Of a stretch of DNA of 43,711 bases, positions 35,491-43,711 are shown in pieces. The stretch covers positions 1 through 43,711 of the forward strand of contig JAEUQN010000037.1 of assembly GCA_016789725.1 (NCBI GenBank), written 5' to 3'. Origin of the DNA: Blastocatellia bacterium (lineage in GTDB: Bacteria; Acidobacteriota; Blastocatellia; RBC074). The notes under the pieces are model-generated. The model saw only the letters and a program-made list of their open reading frames with translations. It searched no databases and was not told where the DNA came from. Each line of letters starts with the position of its first letter. The first letter of the stretch is position 1. The translations under genes and the position numbers were made by a program.

Positions 35491-36618
35491 ATGTCTGATC
35501 TATCTCTCACCCGCCGCGATTTTATGAAGCAGACAGGAGCTGCATCATTGATCGGGGGAGCAATAACGACAACCACTTCGTTCGCACAACGCGTGCCTGA
35601 CCCGCCGGGCAAAAAGCTGGGCTGGGCCATCGTGGGACTGGGCAGTTTAGCCATCAATCAAATCCTGCCGGGGTTTGCCAAAAGCGAAAAATCCAAAGTC
35701 ACCGCGCTCGTCAGCGGCAACCGCGAAAAGGCGGAGAAGTTAGCGGCAAGATACGGCGTGAACCCCAAAAACATCTACAATTATCAAACCTACGATCAGC
35801 TCAAAAACAATCCCGAAGTAGACATCATTTACATCGTGCTGCCCAACGGGATGCACGCCGAATACACGATTCGCGGCGCACAGGCAGGCAAACACATCCT
35901 GACCGAAAAGCCGATGGCAAACACGCCGAAAGATTGCGAAGAGATGATCGCCGCCTGCAAAAAAGCGGGCAAAAAACTGATGGTGGCCTATCGTTGCCGC
36001 TATGAGCCATTCAATCAAACGCTCATCAAATTGGCGCAGGATAAAGAATTGATCGGGCCGTTGCGCGCCGTCATCAGCGACCACGGCTTCAACATTGGCG
36101 ATCCGAAACAATGGCGCTTGAATAAAGCTCTGGCAGGTGGCGGCTCGCTGATGGATATTGGTTTGTATGCGCTGCAAGCCACGCGTTACTGCACGGGCGA
36201 AGAACCTACTGAAATCAATGCGATGGAATACACGGATCGCAACGACGTGCGATTCAAGGAAGTCGAAGACATGATCAATTTTCAGTTGCGCTTTCCAAGC
36301 GGCGTGCTGGGCCAATGCACTTCCAGTTACGGGTATTACGGACAAAATCACATCCGCGTGGTCGGCACCAAAGGCTGGGTCGAGTTGGAACCGGCAACAG
36401 GTTACACGGGCGCGCGACTCCGCATGAAAATCGGCCCGAACCTGACCGAGCGCGACATTCGCCCGGTAGACCATTTTGCCGCCGAGATGGATCACCTGTC
36501 CGAATGCGTGATGAACGACAAAGAGCCACTGACGCCCGGCGAAGAAGGCTTGCGCGATCTGAAATATATGATGGCGATTTATGAGGCCGCCAGAACGGGC
36601 AAAACGGTGAAAGTGTAA
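35491..36618 (+). CDS. Tat-exported Gfo/Idh/MocA-family oxidoreductase
   Basis: This 375-residue NAD(P)-dependent oxidoreductase acts on sugars or related compounds. A twin-arginine signal, LTRRDFMKQTG at residues 6-16, is followed by a short hydrophobic stretch. The Rossmann fold IVGLGSLAINQ and the family motif HILTEKPMAN (EKP) come next, then a C-terminal beta-sheet domain with GGGSLMDIGLYALQATRY. Start 35491 is preceded by TTGGAGG. The same-strand neighbours are separated by repeat spacers. The Tat signal implies folding with cofactor before export, as in glucose-fructose oxidoreductase. The substrate is not determined. Confidence 0.92.
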   Translation: MSDLSLTRRDFMKQTGAASLIGGAITTTTSFAQRVPDPPGKKLGWAIVGLGSLAINQILPGFAKSEKSKVTALVSGNREKAEKLAARYGVNPKNIYNYQTYDQLKNNPEVDIIYIVLPNGMHAEYTIRGAQAGKHILTEKPMANTPKDCEEMIAACKKAGKKLMVAYRCRYEPFNQTLIKLAQDKELIGPLRAVISDHGFNIGDPKQWRLNKALAGGGSLMDIGLYALQATRYCTGEEPTEINAMEYTDRNDVRFKEVEDMINFQLRFPSGVLGQCTSSYGYYGQNHIRVVGTKGWVELEPATGYTGARLRMKIGPNLTERDIRPVDHFAAEMDHLSECVMNDKEPLTPGEEGLRDLKYMMAIYEAARTGKTVKV

Positions 36619-36620
36619 AT

Positions 36621-36729
36621 GAGGACTTAGGATTTGGGATTTAGGATTTAGGCTTCGTTTGGCGAGCCTTTGCTATCGGCAAAAACTCTTCTTCTAACTC
36701 CTAAATCCTGTCTCTTAAATCCTAACCTC
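36621..36729. repeat. Inverted tandem-repeat spacer (GGATTTA heptamer type)
   Basis: The left side 36621-36652 is GAGGACTTAGGATTTGGGAT and onward. The right side 36696-36729 carries CTCCTAAATCCTGTCTC and TTAAATCCTAACCTC. The unit is the same as at 35381-35481. It ends one base before the next gene's start, so no ribosome site is visible there. Confidence 0.9.
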
Positions 36730-36730
36730 A

Positions 36731-37753
36731 ATGTCTCTCGAACGATATTCCCGGCAAATTCTTTACTCCGGCATTGGACAAGCCGGACAGTCACGGCTCG
36801 CCCAATCGCGGGCGGTCATTATTGGCTGTGGCGCGCTTGGCGCAATGCAGGCGGAAATGCTGGCACGGGCAGGCGTCAAACGATTGCGCATCGTAGACCG
36901 CGATTTTATTGAAGAATCCAATCTGCAACGCCAAATCATGTTTGAGGAACGCGATGTGGCGGATCGCTTGCCCAAAGCCATCGCCGCGCAAAACCGTATC
37001 GCGCGTATCAATTCAGACGTTGACGTAGACGCACGCGTCGTAGATGTCAATTACACAAACGTCGAGGAACTCATTCACGATGCAGATGTCGTGCTGGACG
37101 GCACAGACAATTTCGAGACGCGTTACCTGTTGAATGATGCGGCAGTGAAGCTTGGCAAGAACTGGATTTACGGGGCGGCGGTGGGTTCCTACGGGGTGCA
37201 GATGACGATTCGTCCGACCCAAACGCCGTGCCTGCGATGCGTGTTTCCTGAAGTTCCTGCGCCTGGTACTTCACCCACGTGCGACACAGCAGGCGTCATC
37301 CTGCCGATCATTGCCACCATCGTTTCATATCAAGTCACCGAAGCCTTGAAGCTCCTGACCGGGCAATTCGACAAACTACACGGCAAGTTGTTGCAATTCG
37401 ATGTGTGGGAGCATCGCATTACGCAAATCAAACTAGGTCAGCCCGAACACGATTGCCCAACCTGCGCCCGACGTAATTTTGAATTCCTCACGGCCCATGC
37501 CGGGCAATTGGTGCTTTCGCTCTGTGGCCGTAATGCTGTACAAATCTGTCCTGCCACCAAAACCATCCTTGATTTCAAGCCATTAGCCGCGCGGCTTAGC
37601 AATTCCGGCGAAGTAAGCTACAATCGCTACCTTTTAAAGTTCGCGGCAGACGGTTATGAGATGACGATCTTTCCTGATGCGCGCGGCATTATCAAAGGCA
37701 CAGACGACCTCGCCGTGGCGCGTTCGCTCTATGCCAAATACATAGGAGCCTAG
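36731..37753 (+). CDS. MoeB/ThiF-type E1-like adenylyltransferase
   Basis: This 340-residue enzyme of the MoeB/ThiF family activates the C-terminus of a ubiquitin-like sulfur carrier (MoaD or ThiS type) by adenylation. The N-terminal RYSRQIL is followed by the ATP loop GCGALG at 32-37 and [15 protein letters not shown] at 54-68. [14 protein letters not shown] follows, with the catalytic-type Cys184 in TSPTCDTAG. Zinc-binding Cys pairs are CLRC (167, 170) and CPTC (242, 245). The C-terminal ~90 residues form a small extra domain, not a rhodanese. Start ATG 36731 has no Shine-Dalgarno sequence because the repeat arm abuts it. MoeB and ThiF cannot be told apart here; no partner gene is adjacent. 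Confidence 0.88.
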   Translation: MSLERYSRQILYSGIGQAGQSRLAQSRAVIIGCGALGAMQAEMLARAGVKRLRIVDRDFIEESNLQRQIMFEERDVADRLPKAIAAQNRIARINSDVDVDARVVDVNYTNVEELIHDADVVLDGTDNFETRYLLNDAAVKLGKNWIYGAAVGSYGVQMTIRPTQTPCLRCVFPEVPAPGTSPTCDTAGVILPIIATIVSYQVTEALKLLTGQFDKLHGKLLQFDVWEHRITQIKLGQPEHDCPTCARRNFEFLTAHAGQLVLSLCGRNAVQICPATKTILDFKPLAARLSNSGEVSYNRYLLKFAADGYEMTIFPDARGIIKGTDDLAVARSLYAKYIGA

Positions 37754-37754
37754 T

Positions 37755-37835
37755 GATTTTAGATTTTAGATTTTAGATTTTAGATTGGCAGAAGATTGCA
37801 ATCCAAAATCCAAAATCCAAAATCCAAAATCCAAT
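37755..37835. repeat. Inverted tandem-repeat spacer (GATTTTA heptamer type)
   Basis: Four to five copies of GATTTTA on the left (37755-37788) face four to five copies of AAAATCC on the right (37800-37835). The period is 7 bases. The right arm abuts the thrB start. Confidence 0.93.
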
Positions 37836-37838
37836 GAG

Positions 37839-38780
37839 ATGCCCGTTACTGAAATCACCGTTCCCTCTTCGACCTCCAACCTCGGAGCCAGTTTTGATAC
37901 CTGTGGATTAGCGTTGTCGCTCTATTTGCGACTGATGGTGGAGCCACGTCCAAGTGGTGTCGAAATCACCTTGTCGGGCGAAGGCGCAGACCTGATTCCG
38001 CGCGACGAATCGAACTTTATCTGGCAAGTAGCAAACTACGTGGCGTCAGAGCGGGGGCAAAAACTGGGCGGCGCAAAACTGCACGTGGATTCGCAAATCC
38101 CGCTGGCACGCGGCCTTGGCAGCAGCAGTTCCGCAATCATCGCAGGCATCTCGGTCTATGAGGTCTTGTCAGGCGAGCGTTTGAACGAAGAGGATTTCTT
38201 TCGCTATGCGATGCACTACGAAACGCACGGCGACAATCTGGCACCGAGTTATTTGGGCGGCCTCGTGTTGGCGTGCGTGCGCGACGAAGGCGAAGGGCGA
38301 TTTTCGCTGCTCGCGGTCAAACGGCATTGGCCGGACGAAATCAAAATCGCTATCGTAATTCCCGATTTTGAAATGGAGACCGCGAAGATGCGCGCGGCTT
38401 TACCCCGCGAAATTCCCTTGCGCGATGCAATCTTCAACATTCAACGTGCGGCGTTGTTGCAAGCCGCAATTGCCGAAGGCCGCTACGAATTATTGACCGA
38501 AGCTTTGCGCGACCGTTTGCACCAGCCGTATCGCGCGCCGCTTGTACCGGCGCTCAGCGAAGTGCTGAAATTGAACGAAGAACGCGACCGCTTTCCAGGG
38601 CTGCTCGGCGTAGCGATCAGCGGCGCAGGTTCGACGATGATTGCCTTTACGCTCGGCAACCCTGCTGGCATTGCTAAAGCCATGAAAACGCGCATCGAAG
38701 CCTGTGGCATCAGCGCCCGCACAATGGAAGTCAACGTAGACAATCAAGGACGAACCATTATTCAAAAGGAACCCTCATGA
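37839..38780 (+). CDS. thrB: Homoserine kinase ThrB
   Basis: This 313-residue GHMP-family kinase phosphorylates L-homoserine for threonine synthesis. [19 protein letters not shown] at 8-26 contains the substrate-binding strand. The GHMP ATP loop [16 protein letters not shown] is at 88-103, and near the C-terminus lies [16 protein letters not shown] (motif 3). Length is normal. The start at 37839 is chosen as the family-like N-terminus; the frame opens at 37785 inside the repeat. No Shine-Dalgarno sequence is visible, as the repeat arm abuts the ATG. Its stop overlaps the next start (ATGA), so the FKBP gene is coupled. Confidence 0.92.
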   Translation: MPVTEITVPSSTSNLGASFDTCGLALSLYLRLMVEPRPSGVEITLSGEGADLIPRDESNFIWQVANYVASERGQKLGGAKLHVDSQIPLARGLGSSSSAIIAGISVYEVLSGERLNEEDFFRYAMHYETHGDNLAPSYLGGLVLACVRDEGEGRFSLLAVKRHWPDEIKIAIVIPDFEMETAKMRAALPREIPLRDAIFNIQRAALLQAAIAEGRYELLTEALRDRLHQPYRAPLVPALSEVLKLNEERDRFPGLLGVAISGAGSTMIAFTLGNPAGIAKAMKTRIEACGISARTMEVNVDNQGRTIIQKEPS

Positions 38781-39616
38781 CTCGATATTTGCTGACGATT
38801 CTCACCCTCATCGCACTTTGTGGCAGCGCCCTGGCGCAAGCTAAAAAAGCGCCGACCAAAGGCAAAAGCCCTGCGCCCAAAAAAGGCGCGGCAGCCAAAC
38901 CAGCGATTGAATCGCCCATTAGTAAATTGGAAAAGCAATTCTTTGAAGCCGTTGGCAACCAGGATGCAGCGACGCTCGAACGCATTGTCGCGCTGGATTT
39001 TCTGGGAACAGAAACCAATGGATTGCTGCTGAATAAACAGGACTTCATTGCCCGCACCAAAACGGTGGCCATTCAAACCGGAACACCCGAAGACATCAAA
39101 GTTCGTTTGGTGGGGACAACCGGAATCGTGACCGGACAAATCAATTGGAGTAATCAAAAACCTAATCGTTTCACGGCGGTTTGGTTGTTGCGACAGGGCC
39201 GTTGGCAATTGGCCTCGTGGCAAACTACAACCTTGAATTCCGTCATCTTCATAGCCCAAAAACTTGCAGGAGGAATGAAAGTGAACTCAACACCATCAGG
39301 ATTGCAATACATTGACGAAGTCGAAGGCACCGGCGTAAGCCCCCAGCCCGGCCAGATCGTCCAGGTCCATTACACTGGCACCTTGGAAAATGGCACCAAA
39401 TTCGATAGTTCTGTGGATCGGCGTCAACCGTTTGAATTCCCTATCGGCGTGGGCCGCGTCATCAAAGGTTGGGACGAAGGCGTGATGACGATGAAAGTCG
39501 GGGGCAAACGCAAACTCGTGATCCCGGCAGAACTCGGCTACGGTTCACGCGGCATCGGCCCGATTCCACCAAATTCGACGTTGATTTTTGATGTCGAGTT
39601 ATTGGCAGTGAAATAA
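38777..39616 (+). CDS. Exported DUF4440-FKBP peptidyl-prolyl isomerase fusion
   Basis: This 279-residue protein has a signal peptide (about 1-20; [14 protein letters not shown]) and a Lys/Pro-rich linker. A SnoaL/DUF4440-like domain spans about 47-160 ([33 protein letters not shown]). A complete FKBP domain spans about 175-278: [44 protein letters not shown] and TLIFDVELL. The FKBP half should be an active prolyl isomerase in the periplasm. The DUF4440 half has no visible catalytic residue set and may bind a ligand. The fusion is unusual. It overlaps thrB and lies nine bases before hisZ, so it is co-transcribed with amino-acid genes. Confidence 0.9.
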   Translation: MTRYLLTILTLIALCGSALAQAKKAPTKGKSPAPKKGAAAKPAIESPISKLEKQFFEAVGNQDAATLERIVALDFLGTETNGLLLNKQDFIARTKTVAIQTGTPEDIKVRLVGTTGIVTGQINWSNQKPNRFTAVWLLRQGRWQLASWQTTTLNSVIFIAQKLAGGMKVNSTPSGLQYIDEVEGTGVSPQPGQIVQVHYTGTLENGTKFDSSVDRRQPFEFPIGVGRVIKGWDEGVMTMKVGGKRKLVIPAELGYGSRGIGPIPPNSTLIFDVELLAVK

Positions 39617-39625
39617 TTTCGGATT

Positions 39626-40726
39626 ATGTCATCACTCACTAAAATTCCGGCGGGCGTGCAGTATTTCTTCGATGAAGAAGTACGTTTGCGCCGCCACGTC
39701 GAACAACAGGCGATGAAAGTCTTCGCAGGCTGGTCGTATGACGAAATCATCGTGCCGATGTTCGACTATCACGATCTGTTTGCGCGCGGAATGGGCGCAG
39801 AGCGGGCGGAACGAACGTATCGCTTCACCGACCGCGATGGCGCGTTGCTCGCGTTACGACCCGAAATGACCTCGCTCGTGGCGCGCACGGTTGCGACGCG
39901 ATTTGTGCAACGTGCGCGCCCAATTCGTTTGTGTTATTCGGGCGAAGTCTTTCGCTACGACGAGCCGTCCGAACGCGCCGCGCGCGAGTTTCATCAACTC
40001 GGCATTGAACAAATCGGACAGCCTTCGCCGACCGCCGACATCGAAGTGTTATTGATCGCGGCGGAGCTACTGAAAACCATCGGCCTAGACGAGTTTCGCA
40101 TCACGCTGGCGCATGTGGATTTCTTCAAGGGCGTAGCTGAAAGATTCGGGAGCGACGAGGCGAAACGAGCTAACCTACGCGAACTGATTGATCGCCGCAA
40201 CTCAATTGCGCTGGATCAATTTCTACAGATCAATGCACCTGACATTGCGGAAGAACGTCGCCAATCGTTTTGCCAGCTTACGCAAATCGCAGGCAAAGCC
40301 GAAGCCATCGCCAAGGCGCGCGAAACATTGCGTAACGAAACCTCGCGCACGGCGATTGAGCAATTGGCCGCGATTTACGACACGCTGTCGGCGCTTGGCC
40401 TGAGGGAGCAATTCGACATTGATTTCGGCGATGCGGGTGGCTTGGAATATTACACAGGCTTGACGTTCAAGGTGTATGTTCCGGGCTGGGGAACGGAAAT
40501 CGGCAGCGGCGGTCGCTACGACAATTTGATTAGCAATTTCGGGAAGGCCGAACCGGCAGTAGGGTTCTCGTTTGCGCTCGATGGATTGGTCGGCGCGCGG
40601 CGGAACAAGAATATTGCGCTGGCCGCCGAGGCGAGCGAAACGATTCCACTTTCCGACGACCAAACGCGCACGTTTCAATCCGCACTCGCGTTGCGCAAAC
40701 TGGGAAGGAATCTCAAACTTCAATAA
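39626..40726 (+). CDS. hisZ: HisZ, regulatory subunit of ATP phosphoribosyltransferase
   Basis: This 366-residue HisRS-like protein lacks the anticodon-binding domain, which marks HisZ rather than histidyl-tRNA synthetase. Class II motifs are seen: VRLRRHVEQQAMKVF and YDEIIVPMFDY (motif 1 region), LALRPEMTSLVARTVA with RLCYSGEVFRYDEPS (motif 2). Later LEYYTGLTFKVYV and GGRYDNL appear, with SFALDGLV in the motif 3 region. HisZ is required by short-form HisG to make N1-phosphoribosyl-ATP, and short hisG follows directly. Length is a little under the usual ~380-400. Confidence 0.9.
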   Translation: MSSLTKIPAGVQYFFDEEVRLRRHVEQQAMKVFAGWSYDEIIVPMFDYHDLFARGMGAERAERTYRFTDRDGALLALRPEMTSLVARTVATRFVQRARPIRLCYSGEVFRYDEPSERAAREFHQLGIEQIGQPSPTADIEVLLIAAELLKTIGLDEFRITLAHVDFFKGVAERFGSDEAKRANLRELIDRRNSIALDQFLQINAPDIAEERRQSFCQLTQIAGKAEAIAKARETLRNETSRTAIEQLAAIYDTLSALGLREQFDIDFGDAGGLEYYTGLTFKVYVPGWGTEIGSGGRYDNLISNFGKAEPAVGFSFALDGLVGARRNKNIALAAEASETIPLSDDQTRTFQSALALRKLGRNLKLQ

Positions 40727-40727
40727 C

Positions 40728-40796
40728 AGGCATTCAGAGTTCACGCTTCAGCGTGGCTTTTCCGCGAGCAAGCCAAAGCTTGAACGCTGAACGCCT
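40728..40796. repeat. Inverted repeat spacer (AGGCGTTCAGCGTTCA type)
   Basis: The left side AGGCATTCAGAGTTCACGCT and the right side (AGCTTGAACGCTGAACGCCT) are imperfect reverse complements. It starts one base after the hisZ stop and occupies almost the whole hisZ-hisG gap. The units are less regular than in the heptamer elements. Confidence 0.75.
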
Positions 40797-40805
40797 TTAC
40801 GTTCT

Positions 40806-41438
40806 ATGCTCACCATTGCTTTAGCCAAAGGACGAATGCAGGACGACGCGCTGGAACTCTTCGCGCGCGCAGGCATCGTCGTTGCAGAAGAAGAATTGAA
40901 GTCGCGCAAATTGTTAGTGCAATCCACTGACAACCGCTTTCAATTCGTCTTCGTCAAACCGGGCGATGTGCCGACGTATGTCGAATACGGCGTTGCTGAT
41001 GCGGGTGTATGCGGGCGCGACGTGTTGATGGAAGCAAACGCCGATGTTCACGAACCGCTGGATTTGAAATTCGGCTATTGCAAAATCGCTGTGGCAGGCC
41101 GGAAAGAAGTCGTCGGGCAGGATTACAATTTACTGGCGACGGTGCGTGTTGCGACGAAGTATCCAAACATCGCAACCGAATACTTTCATCGCAAAGGCAT
41201 CCCGATTGAAACCGTCTATTTGTCCGGCTCCGTCGAACTCGCGCCGTTGCTGGGACTGTCCGACCGCATCGTAGATTTGGTCGAAACGGGGCGCACGCTG
41301 AAAGAAAATGGCTTGGAAGTGATTGATGTCATCACTGAAACGACGGCGCGCTTGATTGTGAACCGCGCGAGTTTTCATTTGAAGCGGGATGAAGTGAGTA
41401 AGTTAATTAGCGAACTAGGAAACGTATTAAATAAATAG
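40806..41438 (+). CDS. hisG: ATP phosphoribosyltransferase HisG (short form)
   Basis: This 210-residue enzyme catalyses the first histidine step, joining ATP and PRPP. The short form lacks the C-terminal regulatory domain and needs HisZ, encoded just before. Family features: LTIALAKGRMQDDALELFA at 2-20, VKPGDVPTYVEYGVADAGVC with GRDVLME, and the PRPP-binding stretch ETGRTLKENGLEVID, with LSGSVELAPLLG before it. All are intact. The gene is separated from hisZ and hisD by repeat spacers. Confidence 0.95.
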   Translation: MLTIALAKGRMQDDALELFARAGIVVAEEELKSRKLLVQSTDNRFQFVFVKPGDVPTYVEYGVADAGVCGRDVLMEANADVHEPLDLKFGYCKIAVAGRKEVVGQDYNLLATVRVATKYPNIATEYFHRKGIPIETVYLSGSVELAPLLGLSDRIVDLVETGRTLKENGLEVIDVITETTARLIVNRASFHLKRDEVSKLISELGNVLNK

Positions 41439-41440
41439 TA

Positions 41441-41505
41441 GCCGCGAATTACGCGAATATGGCGCGAATTACTAATAATTCGCAGAAATTCGCGTAATTC
41501 GCGGC
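41441..41505. repeat. Inverted tandem-repeat spacer (GCGAATTAC type)
   Basis: The left side CCGCGAATTACGCGAATATG is mirrored on the right by AATTCGCGTAATTCGCGGC. Units are about 9-10 bases. It follows the hisG stop by two bases and ends shortly before hisD. Confidence 0.9.
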
Positions 41506-41515
41506 AAAGGTTTTT

Positions 41516-42829
41516 ATGATCGAAATTCTAAAACTAACTGATCCCAACGCGCCGCCGGATCAAAAGCTCCAACAAATCTTGCAACGCACCAGCGGCCTGA
41601 CCGATGAAGTCATCGCCAGCACAAACACTATTGTCAATGCCATCAAACACAGCGGCGACGAAGCGTTGCTGGATTACACGGCGCGCTTCGATGGCGTGCA
41701 GTTGACGCCGGAAACAATGCGTGCGCCGCGTGAGTTGATTGAAGAACTCGCGGCGCAAGTAGATGCTGAATTGCTCGCCGCCATGCAAGCAGCCATCGCC
41801 AACATTCGCTTTTATCACGATCATCAATTGACCAAATCATGGGAGATTGAACGCGAGAATGGCGTGCGCTTAGGCCAACGCGTCTCGCCGCTCGAAATCG
41901 TCGGGTTATACGTTCCCGGCGGCAAAGCAGCGTATCCGTCAACCTTGATGATGAATGCGATTCCGGCGCAGGTCGCAGGCGTCAAGCGCATCGTCGTCGT
42001 CACACCGCCCGCGCAATTTGCCCAAGCGCCCATCATTGCCGCGACGCTCAAAGAACTCGGTTTATTTGAAGTCTATTTGATTGGCGGCGCGCAAGCTGTC
42101 ACAGCGTTGGCGTATGGCACAACCACCATCCCGCGCGTAGACAAAATCGTCGGCCCCGGCAATCAGTACGTCGCCGCTGCGAAAAAGCTGGTCTATGGCG
42201 ATGTGGATATTGATTCGATTGCCGGGCCGAGCGAAATCGTGGTGATTGCCGACGACACCGCACGTCCCGATTTCATTGCCGCCGATTTGCTTTCGCAAGC
42301 CGAACACTCCGAAGATGCTGCCGCAATTCTGGTCACGAACAGCGAAGCTCTCGCGGCGAAAGTCCAAGCTGAAATCATCAAGCAAACCGAGACGTTGCCA
42401 CGCCGTGCGATCATCGAAAAATCGCTCGCGGATTTCGGCGCGTTGATTGTCGTCGAATCGCTCGACGCCGCGTGTACATTGGTCAATCGCCTTGCCGCAG
42501 AACACGTCGAAGTGATGACGGCGGACAGCGAAGCGACTGCCGCGCAGATCAAACACGCGGGTGCAATTTTCATTGGCGATTATTCGGCGGAAGCGGTGGG
42601 CGATTACTTTGCAGGAACGAATCACGTCTTGCCGACGGGCGGGACGGCACGCTTTTCTTCGGCGCTCGGCGTGTACGATTTTCTGAAGCGCACAAGCTTA
42701 ATTCGCTACACGAGAGAAGAGATGCAACGCACAGCGCGCAGCATTGACTTGATTGCGCAGGCGGAAGGATTGCAGGCGCACGCGCGGGCCGCAACGATCC
42801 GCATTACGGAACAGTACCGCAAGCCGTAG
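41516..42829 (+). CDS. hisD: Histidinol dehydrogenase HisD
   Basis: This 437-residue enzyme oxidises histidinol to histidine in two NAD-dependent steps with bound Zn2+. Signatures include GLYVPGGKAAYPSTLMM, IVGPGNQYVAAAKKLVYG, IAGPSEIVVIADD, LLSQAEHSEDAAAILVT with the catalytic Glu-His pair, and NHVLPTGGTARFSSALGVYDF. Length is normal. Start ATG 41516 follows the repeat element and a short T-run, with AAAGG about nine bases upstream. It is the last gene of the rightward run; no terminator is obvious before the converging regulator. Confidence 0.96.
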   Translation: MIEILKLTDPNAPPDQKLQQILQRTSGLTDEVIASTNTIVNAIKHSGDEALLDYTARFDGVQLTPETMRAPRELIEELAAQVDAELLAAMQAAIANIRFYHDHQLTKSWEIERENGVRLGQRVSPLEIVGLYVPGGKAAYPSTLMMNAIPAQVAGVKRIVVVTPPAQFAQAPIIAATLKELGLFEVYLIGGAQAVTALAYGTTTIPRVDKIVGPGNQYVAAAKKLVYGDVDIDSIAGPSEIVVIADDTARPDFIAADLLSQAEHSEDAAAILVTNSEALAAKVQAEIIKQTETLPRRAIIEKSLADFGALIVVESLDAACTLVNRLAAEHVEVMTADSEATAAQIKHAGAIFIGDYSAEAVGDYFAGTNHVLPTGGTARFSSALGVYDFLKRTSLIRYTREEMQRTARSIDLIAQAEGLQAHARAATIRITEQYRKP

Positions 42830-42863
42830 CGAGCGTGTCTGGCAACCACAAGCGCACATAGCT

Positions 42864-43226
42864 TCAAGTCAACAGCTTCGCTTTCAGCATTCCGAAATCC
42901 AGCGGCTTGGTGAAGTAATCGTCACAGCCATAATCCACGGCGCGCTGTTGGTATTCGGCATTCCCATAGGCCGTAATCATAAAGACTTTCAGATGGTGAT
43001 GCTTTTCCTTAACAGCTTTCAGTAAATCCAGCCCGTTCATCCCTGGCATGTTGATGTCTGACAGAATCAGCGAGACTTCGCCCATCAGTTGCTCCAACAA
43101 GACCAGCGCCTCTTCCGCTGACAGCGCGAAGTAAAACGCGATCTGCCCCGCGCGCACTTCGCGGCGGAAGCGTTGCTCAAAGAGCGTTCGCACATCGGCT
43201 TCATCGTCTACGACCATCACTTTCAT
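42864..43226 (-). CDS. Single-domain response regulator (CheY-like)
   Basis: This 120-residue receiver domain stands alone: VVDDE with Asp7-Asp8 (acidic pocket), LILSDINMPG with phospho-acceptor Asp57, ITAYG with Thr85 and YFTKP with Lys107. No output domain follows, so it acts by protein contact or passes the phosphate on. It is encoded after the histidine kinase on the leftward strand, which is its probable partner. Between the two lies the long hairpin element at 43273-43377. Confidence 0.92.
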   Translation of the reverse strand: MKVMVVDDEADVRTLFEQRFRREVRAGQIAFYFALSAEEALVLLEQLMGEVSLILSDINMPGMNGLDLLKAVKEKHHHLKVFMITAYGNAEYQQRAVDYGCDDYFTKPLDFGMLKAKLLT

Positions 43227-43272
43227 AAAATGTTCCTCTTGCCTGCCATTTCTATTGGCGTTGTCGTGTCCC

Positions 43273-43377
43273 GTGTCAGTAGCCCGCGCGTAAGCAAGGG
43301 CTGCCTCGGCAATACGTTCTCGGCATCAACGGGCACACTGCTAATGCAGCCCTTGCTTACGCGCGGGCTACTAACAC
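43273..43377. repeat. Long near-perfect inverted repeat (32-base arms)
   Basis: The arms 43273-43304 and 43346-43377 match over 32 bases with one mismatch, with 26 perfect bases at their core (43279-43304 / 43346-43371). The loop is 41 bases. The right arm encodes the end of the histidine kinase (Val-Leu-Val-Ala-Arg-Ala and stop). Located between kinase and regulator, it could form a strong mRNA hairpin. Confidence 0.95.
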
Positions 43378-43711
43378 GCGCGGTAGGCGCACGATGAATT
43401 CCGTAAATTCGCCCGGTTCGGTTTCCACTTCCAACTGCCCGCGATGTTGCTGCACCACGATGTCGTGGCTGATGGATAAACCTAAGCCTGTTCCCTGCCC
43501 GGTCGGTTTCGTCGTGAAAAACGGATTGAAAATCTTCTCGCGCACGTCGGGCGGAATGCCCATCCCGTTGTCGCGGATGCGAATTTCGACCGCGTCGCCG
43601 AGATTGCGCGATTGCACGCGCAGCCTCGGCACAAAGCCTGCACCATTCTTTTTCGCTCGCTCGTTCACGGCGTAGCAGGCGTTGTTGAGCAGGTTGAGAA
43701 ACACGCGGCTC
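43357..43711 (-). CDS. Sensor histidine kinase, C-terminal ATPase domain (partial)
   Basis: The frame is open at the window's right edge, so only the last 118 residues are seen. The HATPase_c domain is clear: N-box [15 protein letters not shown]1 [21 protein letters not shown]-box FFTTKPTGQ and G2 [13 protein letters not shown]. The sensor and dimerisation parts lie beyond the window. The last residues after FIVRLPR come from the inverted repeat. It is upstream of the single-domain regulator in transcription direction, making a likely two-component pair. Confidence 0.92.
   Translation of the reverse strand, partial: SRVFLNLLNNACYAVNERAKKNGAGFVPRLRVQSRNLGDAVEIRIRDNGMGIPPDVREKIFNPFFTTKPTGQGTGLGLSISHDIVVQQHRGQLEVETEPGEFTEFIVRLPRVLVARA

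Noticed and set aside
35740..36495. Leftward 251-residue frame opposite the oxidoreductase
   Set aside because: It covers an unambiguous Gfo/Idh/MocA gene with all motifs and looks like a shadow.
37755..37835. CRISPR-like array of heptamers
   Set aside because: Units are contiguous without spacers and the second half is inverted; no cas genes.
39626..40726. Histidyl-tRNA synthetase
   Set aside because: The anticodon-binding domain is absent and short hisG follows, so HisZ is the better call.
43273..43377. Insertion sequence ends
   Set aside because: No transposase between or near the arms (41-base loop) and no clear target duplication.

Overview
The window looks like the chromosome of a Gram-negative (diderm) soil-type bacterium. 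An Acidobacteriota member of the Blastocatellia kind is the best guess. The reasons are the lipid A and outer-membrane cluster (bamA, skp, lpxD, fabZ, lpxA), the ECF sigma / anti-sigma / CHAT-TPR cluster, the short-form HisG with HisZ, and spacers filled with inverted tandem-repeat elements. The lineage is inferred from gene style; there is no rRNA to confirm it.

Positions 1 to about 11,045 are the end of an integrated conjugative element. Leftward genes encode a VirB8/TrbF protein (cut by the window edge), a GH32 fructan hydrolase and a VirB1-like lytic transglycosylase. Rightward genes encode VirB2, VirB3, VirB4, VirB5/TrbJ and VirB6/TrbL, followed by a small excisionase-like HTH gene. The element stops at the 3' end of a tRNA-Pro(CGG) gene, a classic integration site. 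No integrase, relaxase or coupling protein is visible; they would lie left of the window. The GH32 gene interrupts the transfer locus and sits between two copies of the transglycosylase gene's 3' end, one of them a frameshifted remnant.

From 11 to 24.8 kb all genes read leftward: cdaA-cdaR (c-di-AMP synthesis), a secreted CehA/McbA-type metallohydrolase, a coupled trio (DUF2071 protein, membrane-anchored methyltransferase, four-helix membrane protein), and the envelope operon bamA-skp-skp-lpxD-fabZ-lpxA.

From 25 to 34.6 kb come a PLP aminotransferase, miaA with an overlapping alpha/beta hydrolase, and a leftward cluster of ECF sigma factor, membrane anti-sigma factor and exported TPR-CHAT protease, then a Ca2+/H+ antiporter. 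From 34.7 to 42.8 kb rightward genes encode an exported glycine-zipper protein, a Tat-exported Gfo/Idh/MocA oxidoreductase, a MoeB/ThiF E1-like enzyme, homoserine kinase, a DUF4440-FKBP fusion, and HisZ, HisG and HisD. The window closes with a response regulator and a truncated histidine kinase.

The most striking pattern is not a gene. Thirteen spacers, in both the element and the chromosome, have the same design: a short-period tandem repeat (often 7 or 9-10 nt) on one side and its reverse complement on the other. There are several unrelated unit sequences. In three cases the arms supply the last codons of a gene. The second point of interest is the sigma / anti-sigma / CHAT cluster, whose predicted topology would allow protease-controlled sigma release.
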